Shown here piece after piece: positions 1 through 9,071 of a stretch of 64,000 nucleotides of DNA. Both the position numbers and the translations under genes were made by a program. The DNA comes from Gammaproteobacteria bacterium. GTDB lineage: Bacteria > Pseudomonadota > Gammaproteobacteria > Steroidobacterales > GCA-2729495. Every line of letters begins with the position of its first letter. Position 1 is the stretch's first letter. The notes under the pieces were generated by a model. The model did not search any database. It was not told the DNA's origin and worked only from the letters and a program-made list of their open reading frames with translations. Location of the stretch: the NCBI GenBank assembly GCA_024277915.1, contig JAJRUG010000128.1, positions 30,711-94,710 on the forward strand, in the 5' to 3' direction.

Positions 1-164
1 TGGGCATTTCTTGCCCGGCTGCGGGTGGGTATGCGGATGCGGTGCCCCTGTCCTGCGAGCGTTCCGGCAAGGCGGGACCCGAGAAACCCGGTACCTCCCA
101 ACAGGCAGATTGTTTTCGTCTGCATCACTCCACCCCTTCAGTTACCCGGCCAGACAGCTCGCGC

Positions 165-1559
165 CTATTGAACGCGAACCAGCAGCTTCCGGTTGCCACG
201 CTGGATGCTCAAAAACAGCAGATCCTGATCCTCGGCGACCTTCTGAAGTTCTTGCACAGATCGTACCCGGCGGCGATTTACATTTGTGATGATGTCATTG
301 GTTCTCAATCCTTGCTGTGCAGCCGGGCTTCCCTGGGTCACGGACTCAACAAGCACTGCCCTGCCGGGAAAACTATCGGTATCGCCGTTAAAATCGCCAA
401 CCATCGCACCGGTCAAACCCGGATGAATATCTTCGCCAGCAACCTGTCCAGGTCCGTCAATTTCATCCAGTTCGGCCTTGATATGGATGCGTTTCCCCTC
501 GCGTATCAGCTCTATGCTGACACTGTCTCCACTGCGTTTCAGCCCGATGGTTGCCCGCAGTTCCGATGCGCTGTCAACGGCTTTTCCATCCACGCTGACA
601 ATGACATCTCCTACTTCGATACCTGCCTTTTCCGCCGCAGAATCTGCCACGACTTCCAGTACCAGCGCTCCCGCCGTGGCATCACCGCCCAGAACTTCGG
701 CATCATCTGCGCTCATATCGCCGATACTGACGCCCAGCAGACCACGCCGTACTTCACCGAATTCCAGAATCTGCGACATGATGGACTCGGCCATGTTCAC
801 CGGAATCGCGAAGCCGATGCCAATATTGCCGCCGGAACGACTGACGATCATCGAATTGATTCCAATCAGTTCACCGTTGAGATCGATGAGTGCGCCCCCT
901 GAATTGCCGGGATTGATAGAGGCATCAGTCTGGATGAAATCCTCGTAGCCACCGGGGTTCATGCCGGAGCGTCCCAGCGCACTGATAATGCCCGAGGTCA
1001 CCGTATGTTGCAGGCCGAAGGGATTGCCGATGGCCACAACAAAATCGCCGACCTCAATGTTGTCAGAATTACCGAGCTCCATTTGTTGCAGGTTCTCGGC
1101 ATCCTCAACCTGCAGCACAGCGACATCGGTGCCGGGATCGCTGCCAACGACAGTCGCTGTAAACCTGCGATTGTCGGTCAGAACCACTTCAATTTCGTCA
1201 GCATTAGCGATCACATGGTGATTGGTCAGGATGTAACCGTTTTTTGCATCAACGATGACCCCTGAACCGGCGCTGCGTACTTCTCGTTCGCGTTGCCGGG
1301 GCTGTCGTCGTGGGTCGCCAAAAAAGCGCCTGAAAAACGGGTCTTCCATGAGCGGGTTTTGCCGCGCCGAAACCGTGCCTTTGGTCGCGATGCTGACCAC
1401 CGAAGGTGCGGCTTTCTTGACCAGTGGCGCCAGGCTTGGTACCGGTGTATCACCGACGGCTGCTGGGATAGCGGCAAGTCCGGCCTGGGTCAGAAACAGA
1501 CTGGCAGTGAGAGTGAGTAACAAGAGTCGGGGGCGATAATCGGGGAGCGATAGTGTCAT
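165..1559 (-). CDS. mucD: Periplasmic Do-type serine protease (DegP/DegQ/MucD family)
   Basis: 464-residue HtrA-family protease that degrades or holds misfolded envelope proteins in the periplasm. An N-terminal signal peptide (about residues 1-30) precedes a trypsin-like domain with the catalytic triad His115 (TNHHV), Asp145 (GTDVAVL) and Ser220 (GNSGGAL). Two PDZ domains follow, at about 270-360 and 375-460, which is the DegP/DegQ/MucD layout and differs from the single-PDZ DegS type encoded at 50175. A Gln/Arg-rich linker at about 82-96 sits in the protease LA-loop region. The ATG at 1559 is followed directly by a good signal peptide, so I keep it. In many gammaproteobacteria the next gene is lepA, which would lie off the left edge. 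The symbol is tentative between mucD and degQ. Confidence 0.9.
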   Translation of the reverse strand: MTLSLPDYRPRLLLLTLTASLFLTQAGLAAIPAAVGDTPVPSLAPLVKKAAPSVVSIATKGTVSARQNPLMEDPFFRRFFGDPRRQPRQREREVRSAGSGVIVDAKNGYILTNHHVIANADEIEVVLTDNRRFTATVVGSDPGTDVAVLQVEDAENLQQMELGNSDNIEVGDFVVAIGNPFGLQHTVTSGIISALGRSGMNPGGYEDFIQTDASINPGNSGGALIDLNGELIGINSMIVSRSGGNIGIGFAIPVNMAESIMSQILEFGEVRRGLLGVSIGDMSADDAEVLGGDATAGALVLEVVADSAAEKAGIEVGDVIVSVDGKAVDSASELRATIGLKRSGDSVSIELIREGKRIHIKAELDEIDGPGQVAGEDIHPGLTGAMVGDFNGDTDSFPGRAVLVESVTQGSPAAQQGLRTNDIITNVNRRRVRSVQELQKVAEDQDLLFLSIQRGNRKLLVRVQ

Positions 1560-1740
1560 GGGGTTTCCTATGCAGTGGTACGGTTTCTGTAATGCAGGAA
1601 TGATAGCCGGTTTTTATTCGGACAACGACAGCTGCGGGCTTTAAACAACTATTCAGATGCGATAGACAATAAGAGGGTCGCAAAGGTTCTGATCTGTGGA
1701 TTAACTGTGGGAAAAACGTGGGTCTCCTGAGTATAAACAA

Positions 1741-1756
1741 CCACAATATATTGTGG
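1741..1756. promoter_or_regulatory. NrdR box 1
   Basis: The 16-bp palindrome ccacaatatattgtgg is perfect and matches the NrdR consensus (acacwatatatwgtgt type). NrdR is the ATP-cone repressor of ribonucleotide reductase genes. Its position 300 bp upstream of a class II reductase gene supports the call. Confidence 0.75.
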
Positions 1757-1878
1757 TTCCGCGGAGCCGGACAAGGTACTGAAATAGTTCGTTATTGTGG
1801 TGGGGCAAGCATAATGAATACGTCATAAGTGATTGTTATATATAGACTATAGTTATAAGAGAAATGTCTTGAAACTGC

Positions 1879-1905
1879 TTGACACTAGCAGTGATCGGAC
1901 ATAAT
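1879..1905 (+). promoter_or_regulatory. Predicted sigma-70 promoter of nrdJa
   Basis: TTGACA at 1879-1884 matches the -35 consensus, and CATAAT at 1900-1905 matches the -10 at five of six bases. The spacer is short at 15 bp. A start point near 1912 would place NrdR box 2 over the initial transcribed region. Inferred from sequence only. Confidence 0.4.
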
Positions 1906-1919
1906 CTAGCAACAGGCCA

Positions 1920-1935
1920 GCACAATATCTTGTGT
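1920..1935. promoter_or_regulatory. NrdR box 2
   Basis: gcacaatatcttgtgt is a second NrdR-like palindrome, less symmetric than the first, lying just downstream of the predicted -10 element at 1900-1905. Binding here would block transcription start of nrdJa. The two boxes are 179 bp apart start to start, much wider than the usual adjacent pair. Confidence 0.65.
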
Positions 1936-2056
1936 CATGCCTATTCAGGGAAAATTATGCAGATCAGGGGGAGGCTCAGCTCCTGGTCATTGGGTTTCAG
2001 TCCGTGGAAAACGGATATTTAGTAATGATTAACCACATTGGGGAAGAGTGTTGGTG

Positions 2057-4222
2057 ATGAATTCGGTATTGCAGGCAGATCAAAACAAGGCAACGACAAT
2101 CAGCTTCCAGGAAACATCCATGGATATCTGGGATAAAAAATATCGGCTGAAGTCGAAGACCGGAGAAGTTATTGATGAAACCATAGACGATACTTACAAG
2201 CGTGTGGCACGCGCAGTCGCCGGGGTAGAGAAAGAAGAGTGCAGGGATGCCTGGTATGAGCAGTTTCTCTGGGCATTGCGTCGCGGGGCAGTACCCGCCG
2301 GACGAATTGTGTCCAATGCCGGTGCTCTGGATCACAAGCCGGCGACCTCAACGATCAACTGCACGGTATCGGGCAGTATCCGCGATTCCATGCATGAAAT
2401 TCTGGACAAGGTACACGAAGCAGGACTAACGCTGAAGGCCGGCTGTGGGATCGGATACGAATTCTCCACGCTGCGTCCCAAGGGCGCGTATGTTACTGGC
2501 GCCGGAGCCTACACTTCAGGCCCGCTGTCGTTCATGGATATCTACGACAAGATGTGTTTCACGGTTTCATCAGCCGGCGGTCGGCGTGGCGCCCAGATGG
2601 GCACGTTCGATGTGGGTCATCCCGATGTCATGGATTTTATTCGCGCCAAACGTGAAGACGGCCGGTTGCGTCAGTTTAATCTTTCACTTTTGATTACAGA
2701 TGATTTCATGCGGGCTGTTAAAAACGACGAGCAATGGACGCTCGCATTTCCGCTCGATCGCCGGCAGGCAGAAAAAGAAAATGTGGATCTGGATAATCCG
2801 GCCAGGGTTTTGTGGCGTGACTGGCCCGTGACGGATGGTTATCTGACCAACGATCAGGGCGAAGTCGCCTGCGTGATTTCCAAGGTGCTGCCCGCCCGGC
2901 GTCTTTGGGACATGATCATGGCTTCTACCTATGATTTTGCCGAGCCAGGGTTTGTGCTCATCGACCGTGTCAACGAGATGAATAACAACTGGTTTGCTGA
3001 AGATATCCGGGCGACCAACCCCTGCGGCGAGCAACCCCTGCCACCCTACGGCTCTTGCCTGTTGGGGTCGGTCAACCTGACCAAGTTTGTTGTGAATCCG
3101 TTTACCGACGCAGTGCGCTTTGACTGGGATGAATTTCACCGGGTAGTCCGGGTTTTCACCCGGATGCTGGATAACGTCGTTGAGATAAACGGCCTGCCGC
3201 TGGAAGGCCAGCGGCAGGAAATCGAGCGCAAACGCCGCCATGGCATGGGTTTCCTCGGTCTTGGCTCAACTATCGCCATGCTGAAGATGAAGTATGGATC
3301 TCAGGAGTCTGTTGAGTTCACCGATAAAGTGGCCAAAGAACTGGCACTGGCAGGCTGGGAAGTCGGCCTGGAGCTTGCCAGGGAAAAAGGTCCGGCTCCG
3401 ATCATGAACGAGGAGTTCACCGTTACCCCGGAAATGTTGAGAAAACGGCCGGAAATGGCTGATGATGGCTGGAAGACCGGTGACACCATTCCCGGGCGGA
3501 CTTTGCATGCCCGGTACAGCCGCTATATGCAAAAGATTGCCGGTGTAGCGCCGGAGCTGGTCAAGGATCTGGAGCAGTATGGCGCAAGATTTACCCACCA
3601 TAGTTCCATCGCACCTACCGGCACGATTTCATTGTCTTTGGCGAATAATGCGAGTAACGGTATAGAACCGAGTTTTGCCCATCAATACTTCCGCAATGTG
3701 ATCCGCGAGGGCAAGAAAACCAAGGAAAAGGTCGATGTTTACTCCTACGAGTTGCTCGCCTATCAGCAGCAGGTGAATGCCAATGCCCATCCGGATGCAG
3801 AAAATCCCGATCACCAGTTACCGGATTATTTTGTAACGGCTGATAGTATCACTCCCAAACAACATGTCGATATTCAGGCAGCAGCCCAAGTGTGGGTGGA
3901 TTCTTCAATATCAAAAACAGCCAATGTACCGACTGATTTTCCCTATGAGGATTTCAAGGATATCTACATGTATGCCTATGAGCAGGGTTTGAAGGGCTGT
4001 ACGACATTCCGCTTTAATCCCGAGGCTTTTCAGGGTGTGCTGGTGAAGGAATCCGACCTGAAGAAAACTTCATATACCTTTGTGCTCGACGATGAAACAG
4101 AGGTCACGGTCAAAGGAGACGACGAGATCGAATACGATGGCGAAATCCACTCGGCAGCCAATCTGTTCGATGCATTGAAAGAGGGTTACTACGGCAAGTT
4201 TGAGAATGTGTCCAGAAAATAG
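2057..4222 (+). CDS. nrdJa: Class II (adenosylcobalamin-dependent) ribonucleotide reductase, large catalytic part
   Basis: Reduces ribonucleotides to deoxyribonucleotides with a thiyl radical made from adenosylcobalamin, so it needs no oxygen. From the ATG at 2057 the protein has 721 residues. The active-site loop NPCGEQPLPPYGSCLLGS carries the radical Cys323 and the general base Glu325; Cys102 (TINCTVSGS) and Cys648 (GLKGCTTFRFN) fit the redox pair. The chain lacks the C-terminal CxxC shuttle tail of one-piece NrdJ enzymes; that part is supplied by the next gene, as in the split nrdJa/nrdJb enzyme of Pseudomonas aeruginosa. Start: GTG codons at 2048 and 2054 are possible, but ATG 2057 is better spaced from a GGGAAGAG ribosome site. 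NrdR boxes upstream indicate deoxynucleotide-responsive repression. Confidence 0.93.
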   Translation: MNSVLQADQNKATTISFQETSMDIWDKKYRLKSKTGEVIDETIDDTYKRVARAVAGVEKEECRDAWYEQFLWALRRGAVPAGRIVSNAGALDHKPATSTINCTVSGSIRDSMHEILDKVHEAGLTLKAGCGIGYEFSTLRPKGAYVTGAGAYTSGPLSFMDIYDKMCFTVSSAGGRRGAQMGTFDVGHPDVMDFIRAKREDGRLRQFNLSLLITDDFMRAVKNDEQWTLAFPLDRRQAEKENVDLDNPARVLWRDWPVTDGYLTNDQGEVACVISKVLPARRLWDMIMASTYDFAEPGFVLIDRVNEMNNNWFAEDIRATNPCGEQPLPPYGSCLLGSVNLTKFVVNPFTDAVRFDWDEFHRVVRVFTRMLDNVVEINGLPLEGQRQEIERKRRHGMGFLGLGSTIAMLKMKYGSQESVEFTDKVAKELALAGWEVGLELAREKGPAPIMNEEFTVTPEMLRKRPEMADDGWKTGDTIPGRTLHARYSRYMQKIAGVAPELVKDLEQYGARFTHHSSIAPTGTISLSLANNASNGIEPSFAHQYFRNVIREGKKTKEKVDVYSYELLAYQQQVNANAHPDAENPDHQLPDYFVTADSITPKQHVDIQAAAQVWVDSSISKTANVPTDFPYEDFKDIYMYAYEQGLKGCTTFRFNPEAFQGVLVKESDLKKTSYTFVLDDETEVTVKGDDEIEYDGEIHSAANLFDALKEGYYGKFENVSRK

Positions 4223-4273
4223 CAGCAAACGGACGCTAGAGTAAAAGTCAGAGTAAATAAGGTTGAATCAGAA

Positions 4274-4987
4274 ATGGCAAGAATAACGATAGACAAGAAA
4301 ATTGTTGACTACCGGGTTGAAAGCGCGGAACAGGGCAGCACTGGAAAATATGAAAAGCAGTCTCTCTCATTAGAGACCAGTGCAGATGGAAAAGTAGTAC
4401 GCATGCACGAGAAGCTGGAGCGGCCGGAAATGCTGCGCGGCTCTACCTACAAGGTAAAAACACCGGTCTCCGACCATGCCATGTATGTCACCATCAATGA
4501 CCTGATACTGAATCCGGGTACCGAGCACGAGACCTACAGGCCATTCGAAATATTCATCAATTCAAAGAACCTGGATCACTACCAGTGGATTGTCGCACTG
4601 ACCCGGATTATGTCTGCCGTTTTTCGCAAGGGTGGTGATGTCACCTTCCTGGTAGACGAGCTGAAAGCTGTTTTTGATCCTCGTGGCGGCTACTGGCAAA
4701 CTGGAGGCAACTACATGCCATCCATCATCGCCGAGCTTGGTCATATCATAGAGAAGCACTTGCGGTACATCGGCATGTTGCCGAAGGAAACGCTGGACGA
4801 TCATCAAAAAGAACTGGTCGCCATGAAGCGCCGCGAGTACGAGCAACAAAACCAGCAACAGGATGCATTCGCACGCGGAGGCTTCCCGGAAGGTGCCCAG
4901 CTATGCACTAAATGCAACACCCTCGCCACAGTCATGATGGACGGGTGCATGACCTGTCTGAACTGTGGCGAGTCCAAATGCGGATAG
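4274..4987 (+). CDS. nrdJb: Class II ribonucleotide reductase, small C-terminal part (TSCPD-domain, zinc/redox Cys tail)
   Basis: 237 residues, 51 bp after nrdJa and surely cotranscribed. The body is a TSCPD-type domain, and the last 30 residues carry clustered cysteines in CTKC, GCMTC, NCG and KCG motifs. In one-piece NrdJ proteins this tail is fused to the catalytic chain and relays electrons to the active-site disulfide. Its presence as a separate gene matches NrdJb of Pseudomonas, which is needed for NrdJa activity. No signal peptide or membrane segment, so it acts in the cytoplasm with NrdJa. Confidence 0.88.
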   Translation: MARITIDKKIVDYRVESAEQGSTGKYEKQSLSLETSADGKVVRMHEKLERPEMLRGSTYKVKTPVSDHAMYVTINDLILNPGTEHETYRPFEIFINSKNLDHYQWIVALTRIMSAVFRKGGDVTFLVDELKAVFDPRGGYWQTGGNYMPSIIAELGHIIEKHLRYIGMLPKETLDDHQKELVAMKRREYEQQNQQQDAFARGGFPEGAQLCTKCNTLATVMMDGCMTCLNCGESKCG

Positions 4988-5014
4988 CACCGAACGTTGG
5001 TGTGTTATTTTGAA
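4987..5014 (+). terminator. Possible weak terminator after nrdJb
   Basis: caccga/ttggtg can form a 6-bp hairpin with one G-U pair and a short loop, followed by tgttatttt. It lies directly behind the nrdJb stop, between two converging genes. The stem is weak, so the call is tentative. Confidence 0.3.
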
Positions 5015-6144
5015 ACCAGCAATATGTTAAACATCTGGGTTGCATCGCCTGGAGATTGCCCTACACAACTCATGATATTTTTGCCCGTACCCTGAGCATC
5101 TATATTAGCCATACAGGCCATATTGCCCATGATGGAACCCGGTGCAGAAACCGCGATGGTTCCAGTGATGAATCCATCGCTGGGGTTGTCTGCGCTCGCC
5201 AGGTTGATCGTGACTGTGTCGGCTGACAGCGTATTGGCCTCGATATCGGTGACAAGATTTCCGGTGCAGCTGCCGTTCGCTGTGCAGCTGACGCTTACCG
5301 GAGATATCTGACTGCCGCTGACCTGACTGCCGTCAAACAATAGCCCGGCATATTCACCTGCCACAACGCTGATATTGCCGAGGGTCTCTTGGCCAAAACC
5401 GAAAATGAAATTGTCGTCAGTATCATCGTTGGGGGTATTGAGGCCTATCCTGACAATAGCGCCACCATTGCTGGTCAGGTACATCTCGGTCTCGCCATCC
5501 ACTTGCATGATGCCGTCAGCGCAGGTTTCGGCGGTCATGGCGTCTGCAACCAATGAAGTCTGGTCGAGTGCATACATGGAGGGCAGGGAAGGAGTGCCGG
5601 TCGACACGTCGAAGTTAAAGGTACCGTAAAAGCCCTCTGTGCTACCGGAGGCATCCGCTCCGGCCTCTATTTTCACCATGACCCAGTTGGCATCCAGATC
5701 AGTCGTCGGGCATTCACCACCGGCAACCATGGGAATGATCTGATCATCTACCGAATCGAGTGGCTTGAGGACGAACGTATAACCCGGCACATTCAAGGCA
5801 AAAGCCGCATCACCGACAGAAGGTGCGTCAACGCCTGTATCGGCAGCTACTGTGCCTACCGTCAGTTTGAGGAGCCCGGATGCCAGGGCCGTATAGTCGC
5901 CGGTAATCGTCATTACCACCGGCGTGGTGACAGATTCAGCCATGGTAATAGTGAAAGTGTTGTCGCTGGCAAGCGTGACATCCCAGCGGGAACCCGGGCC
6001 GGCATAGGAAGTGGAGGTAACGGGATCGGGATTGCTGATGGATCCGCTACTGCTACTGCCCCCACAGCCGCTAATCAGCGCCACACTACTGGTTGTAACT
6101 ATGATGACAGCAAGAGGTTTGACAAGTAGATCTATGATTTTCAA
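5005..6144 (-). CDS. Hypothetical secreted lipoprotein
   Basis: 379 residues of unknown function. A type II signal peptide ends in the lipobox LISGC (Cys27), followed by a Gly/Ser-rich tether, so the mature protein should be lipid-anchored, probably in the outer membrane. The body is rich in Asp, Thr, Gly and Ser with short beta-strand-like stretches and no motif I recognise; few charged Lys/Arg residues. Start is TTG at 6144, supported by an AAGGAG ribosome site 7-8 nt upstream. It converges on nrdJb with only 17 bp between the stops. It stands alone transcriptionally. Confidence 0.7.
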   Translation of the reverse strand: MKIIDLLVKPLAVIIVTTSSVALISGCGGSSSSGSISNPDPVTSTSYAGPGSRWDVTLASDNTFTITMAESVTTPVVMTITGDYTALASGLLKLTVGTVAADTGVDAPSVGDAAFALNVPGYTFVLKPLDSVDDQIIPMVAGGECPTTDLDANWVMVKIEAGADASGSTEGFYGTFNFDVSTGTPSLPSMYALDQTSLVADAMTAETCADGIMQVDGETEMYLTSNGGAIVRIGLNTPNDDTDDNFIFGFGQETLGNISVVAGEYAGLLFDGSQVSGSQISPVSVSCTANGSCTGNLVTDIEANTLSADTVTINLASADNPSDGFITGTIAVSAPGSIMGNMACMANIDAQGTGKNIMSCVGQSPGDATQMFNILLVSK

Positions 6145-6287
6145 TATTCAGCTCCTTGGTTGGATACACGTAATACCTCAGTTTATATCGACAGGTTCGG
6201 AGAATACTTTAGGGATCTATGGGCAAAACCCGCATCAGTACCCTGTGATAATATCGCGGCATTCCTCAGCCTTGATGGTCGCCGCTA

Positions 6288-7718
6288 ATGAGTCTTTCAG
6301 TTCCTGATTTTTCCGCTGTGAAAGCGCTGGTGGTGGGCGACCTGATGCTCGACCAGTACTGGTTTGGGCCGACTGCGAGGATTTCACCAGAGGCACCGGT
6401 GCCGGTGGTCAGGGTGACGGAGGCGCAGGGACGTGCCGGTGGTGCGGCCAATGTTGCTGTAAACCTTGCCAGTCTTGGAACTACTACCGTGCTGACCGGT
6501 ATTCTGGGGCAGGATGCCAACGGTGATACCTTGCAGCGACTCGTGGAGAGTCATGGCATAGAGTTTGACGGCGTGCGATCGGCAACCCAGCCGACCATTA
6601 CCAAACTTCGGGTGTTAAGCCGTAATCAGCAGTTGATTCGGCTGGATACCGAGAATCCCTATTCGTCTGCAGACATTGAACCGGTCTACGGCGTCACCAG
6701 AAAATATATTGCCAACACTGATGTATGTATTTTTTCCGACTATGCCAAGGGCAGCCTGGGACAGGTGCAACAGTTGATCTCACTATGCCGTGAGCATGAT
6801 GTCACCGTATTGGTTGACCCGAAAGGTGCGGATTTCGAGCGATACCGAGGCGCTGATCTTCTGACGCCGAACTTCAGCGAGTTTGAAGCTGTGGCAGGCC
6901 CTGTGTCGGGGGATGAAATGCTGATCGAACGCGCGCAGAGCCTGCTGATTCAGCTGGAGTTAAAGGCAATGCTGGTGACACTCGGCGAGCGAGGCATGCT
7001 GGTGGTTTCTGCATCCGAGGCGCCATTGCTGTTGCCGGCAAGAGCGCGGGAAGTATTTGATGTCACCGGTGCAGGCGATACAGTGATCGCTACGCTAGCG
7101 GCAGGACTGGGTTCGGGAATGAAACTGGCAGATGCAGCCGGGTTGGCGAATCTGGCAGCCGGGTTGGTGGTACGCAAGATTGGAGTCGCCTCAGTCACGC
7201 CATCGGAACTCATGCTGGCGCTACATGAGCACGGAAAGGGCGGCCGGGGCCTGGTGAACCGCGATGAAGCGCACCGGGTAGCTGCAGAGGCGCGATCCCG
7301 AGGCGAACGGGTGGTAATGACTAATGGTTGTTTCGATATTCTGCATACCGGCCACGTCGCATATCTTGAGGAGGCCAAGGCGCTGGGCGACCGACTTATC
7401 GTTGCGGTTAACGATGATGCATCCGTCACCAAACTGAAAGGTGAAGGACGACCAATCAATCCACTGGAGGATCGTATGAGCGTTCTTGCCGGGCTGGCAT
7501 CGGTTGATTGGGTTGTACCATTCTCCGAGGACACACCCGAACAGCTGGTCACAGAGATACTGCCCGATGTTCTGGTCAAGGGTGGTGACTACCAGGTTGA
7601 TGAAATTGCCGGTGGTCGTGCCGTGCTGGAGAATGGTGGCAGCGTAAAGGTCTTGAGTTTTCGTGAAGGTCGCTCGACATCGGCGATTATTCAGGCCATA
7701 AGCTCGCTCAACGACTAG
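6288..7718 (+). CDS. hldE: Bifunctional heptose-7-phosphate kinase / heptose-1-phosphate adenylyltransferase
   Basis: Two steps of ADP-L-glycero-D-manno-heptose synthesis for the LPS inner core. Residues 1 to about 315 form a PfkB-type sugar kinase, with the phosphate-binding and catalytic motif DVTGAGDT (Asp264 as base). Residues about 340-476 form a cytidylyltransferase-like domain with NGCFDILHTGHVAYLEEA and a downstream GGD..D segment. The 476-residue length is that of the fused proteobacterial enzyme. It is followed after 24 bp by waaA, which adds Kdo to lipid A, so the two form an LPS-core operon. gmhA, the first enzyme of the pathway, is at 55209; gmhB is not in the window. Confidence 0.97.
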   Translation: MSLSVPDFSAVKALVVGDLMLDQYWFGPTARISPEAPVPVVRVTEAQGRAGGAANVAVNLASLGTTTVLTGILGQDANGDTLQRLVESHGIEFDGVRSATQPTITKLRVLSRNQQLIRLDTENPYSSADIEPVYGVTRKYIANTDVCIFSDYAKGSLGQVQQLISLCREHDVTVLVDPKGADFERYRGADLLTPNFSEFEAVAGPVSGDEMLIERAQSLLIQLELKAMLVTLGERGMLVVSASEAPLLLPARAREVFDVTGAGDTVIATLAAGLGSGMKLADAAGLANLAAGLVVRKIGVASVTPSELMLALHEHGKGGRGLVNRDEAHRVAAEARSRGERVVMTNGCFDILHTGHVAYLEEAKALGDRLIVAVNDDASVTKLKGEGRPINPLEDRMSVLAGLASVDWVVPFSEDTPEQLVTEILPDVLVKGGDYQVDEIAGGRAVLENGGSVKVLSFREGRSTSAIIQAISSLND

Positions 7719-7742
7719 AACAATCCGCACGAGATTGCACCA

Positions 7743-9005
7743 GTGCGATTTATCTATGTCATCCTGACCTACTTGCTGACGCCAATCGGCCTGGCGCACC
7801 TGTATTGGCGCAGTTTGAGCGCACCGGCCTATCGTCAACGTATCAGGGAGCGCTTCGGCTACGGGATTGCTCCGCTCGACCGGCCGAGCATCTGGGTTCA
7901 TGCCGTATCTGTTGGAGAAGTGCAGGCGGCTGCTGCATTGATCAGGAGGCTGCAGAAGCGCTACCCGGACAGAGCTGTGGTGGTCACCACCACAACCCCC
8001 ACCGGCTCGCAGAGAGTTCGGGATCTGTTTGGTGAATCAGTCGTACACAGCTATGTGCCCTTTGATCTGCACACCGCTGTCAGGCGGTTTTTCAACTGGG
8101 CTCAACCCGAACTGGCGATCATCATGGAAACTGAACTATGGCCAAATCTCTATAACGAATGCGGGGTGCGCAAGGTGCCACTGGTGCTGGCCAGCGCCAG
8201 GGTTTCGCTGCGTTCGTTGAAATGGTACCGGCGACTTTCAGTTTTATTTCGTGAGGCGCTCTCCAATGGCATTGTCATCGCCGCACAAAGCGAGATTGAT
8301 GCCAACCGCTTCAGCTCCCTGGGTACAGGCTACGAACGGACTCATGTGATCGGCAATATCAAGATTGACTTTGATCCGGCGCCGGAGATGCATGAACGGG
8401 GCCGGGCATTCAGGGCGGAGCATGCGCCTGATCGACCAGTATGGATTGCTGCGAGTACGCATTCTGATGAGGAACGAACTTTGCTGAGAGTTCATCAGCA
8501 GGTGCTTGAGCAGTTCCCGACAGCCCTGCTGCTGATAGTGCCTCGCCATCCAGAGCGATTCCAGTCAGTCGCTGCTTTGATTGAACAGAAAAAAATGGTC
8601 TGTGTTACCCGCAGCAGCCGGAGCATCTGTACTGCGGATACCCGGGTATTCCTGGGTGACAGCATGGGTGAGCTGCAGATGTTTTATGCGGCTTCGGATG
8701 TTGCTTTCGTGGCCGGGAGCCTGGTGCCGATCGGCGGGCACAATCTGCTGGAACCTGCAGCGCTGGGTATTCCGGTGATTACCGGGCCGCACAATTTCAA
8801 TTCGCCGGATATCGCCCGGTTGCTCCACAAAAGTAATGCTGCCACGATTGTTGACGGTGAGCAGACCCTCGCAGATGAAATTATTCGTCTACTCGGTGAC
8901 CCGGAGGGCAGGGCCCGCCGGGGCGCGTTGGGGAAATCGGCTATTGAAAGTAATCGTGGCGCACTGGATCGGCTGATGAACCTGATAGAGCCACTGGTTC
9001 ACTAG
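7743..9005 (+). CDS. waaA: 3-deoxy-D-manno-octulosonic acid (Kdo) transferase
   Basis: Transfers Kdo from CMP-Kdo to lipid IVA at the inner face of the cytoplasmic membrane. 420 residues, normal for the family, with an N-terminal membrane anchor (about 1-20) and a GT-B fold. Recognisable blocks are WVHAVSVGE near residue 50, TTTTPTGSQ near 85, VPRHPERF in the second half, and GGHNLLEPA of the nucleotide-sugar site. Start is GTG at 7743. It is the second gene of the hldE-waaA pair and converges on tolC. Whether it adds one or two Kdo residues cannot be told from sequence. Confidence 0.96.
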   Translation: MRFIYVILTYLLTPIGLAHLYWRSLSAPAYRQRIRERFGYGIAPLDRPSIWVHAVSVGEVQAAAALIRRLQKRYPDRAVVVTTTTPTGSQRVRDLFGESVVHSYVPFDLHTAVRRFFNWAQPELAIIMETELWPNLYNECGVRKVPLVLASARVSLRSLKWYRRLSVLFREALSNGIVIAAQSEIDANRFSSLGTGYERTHVIGNIKIDFDPAPEMHERGRAFRAEHAPDRPVWIAASTHSDEERTLLRVHQQVLEQFPTALLLIVPRHPERFQSVAALIEQKKMVCVTRSSRSICTADTRVFLGDSMGELQMFYAASDVAFVAGSLVPIGGHNLLEPAALGIPVITGPHNFNSPDIARLLHKSNAATIVDGEQTLADEIIRLLGDPEGRARRGALGKSAIESNRGALDRLMNLIEPLVH

Positions 9006-9071
9006 AAATTGAGAAATGACGGTTCGACCCCCTTTTGCCTGAGGCCTGCGCCCCAAATCCGGCTGACGGGT

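Larger units (their letters stand above)
1560..2056. other. 497-bp intergenic region between mucD-like gene and nrdJa
   Basis: Divergent upstream region. I see no convincing ORF. It holds two NrdR-like palindromes (1741-1756 and 1920-1935), an extra NrdR half-site at about 1794-1800, an AT-rich stretch around 1836-1865 and a sigma-70-like promoter at 1879-1905. No B12-box or cobalamin riboswitch core is visible upstream of this B12-dependent enzyme. Confidence 0.6.

Noticed and set aside
1..164. Partial gene at the left edge
   Set aside because: Short frames on both strands lack ribosome sites or known motifs. lepA is expected further left by synteny, but nothing here supports it.
42..902. 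286-residue plus-strand open frame opposite the mucD-like gene
   Set aside because: Antisense shadow of a gene with an intact catalytic triad and two PDZ domains; no recognisable protein features.
1560..2056. Cobalamin riboswitch ahead of the B12-dependent nrdJa
   Set aside because: No B12 box or matching core seen on the plus strand; the NrdR boxes explain the regulation.
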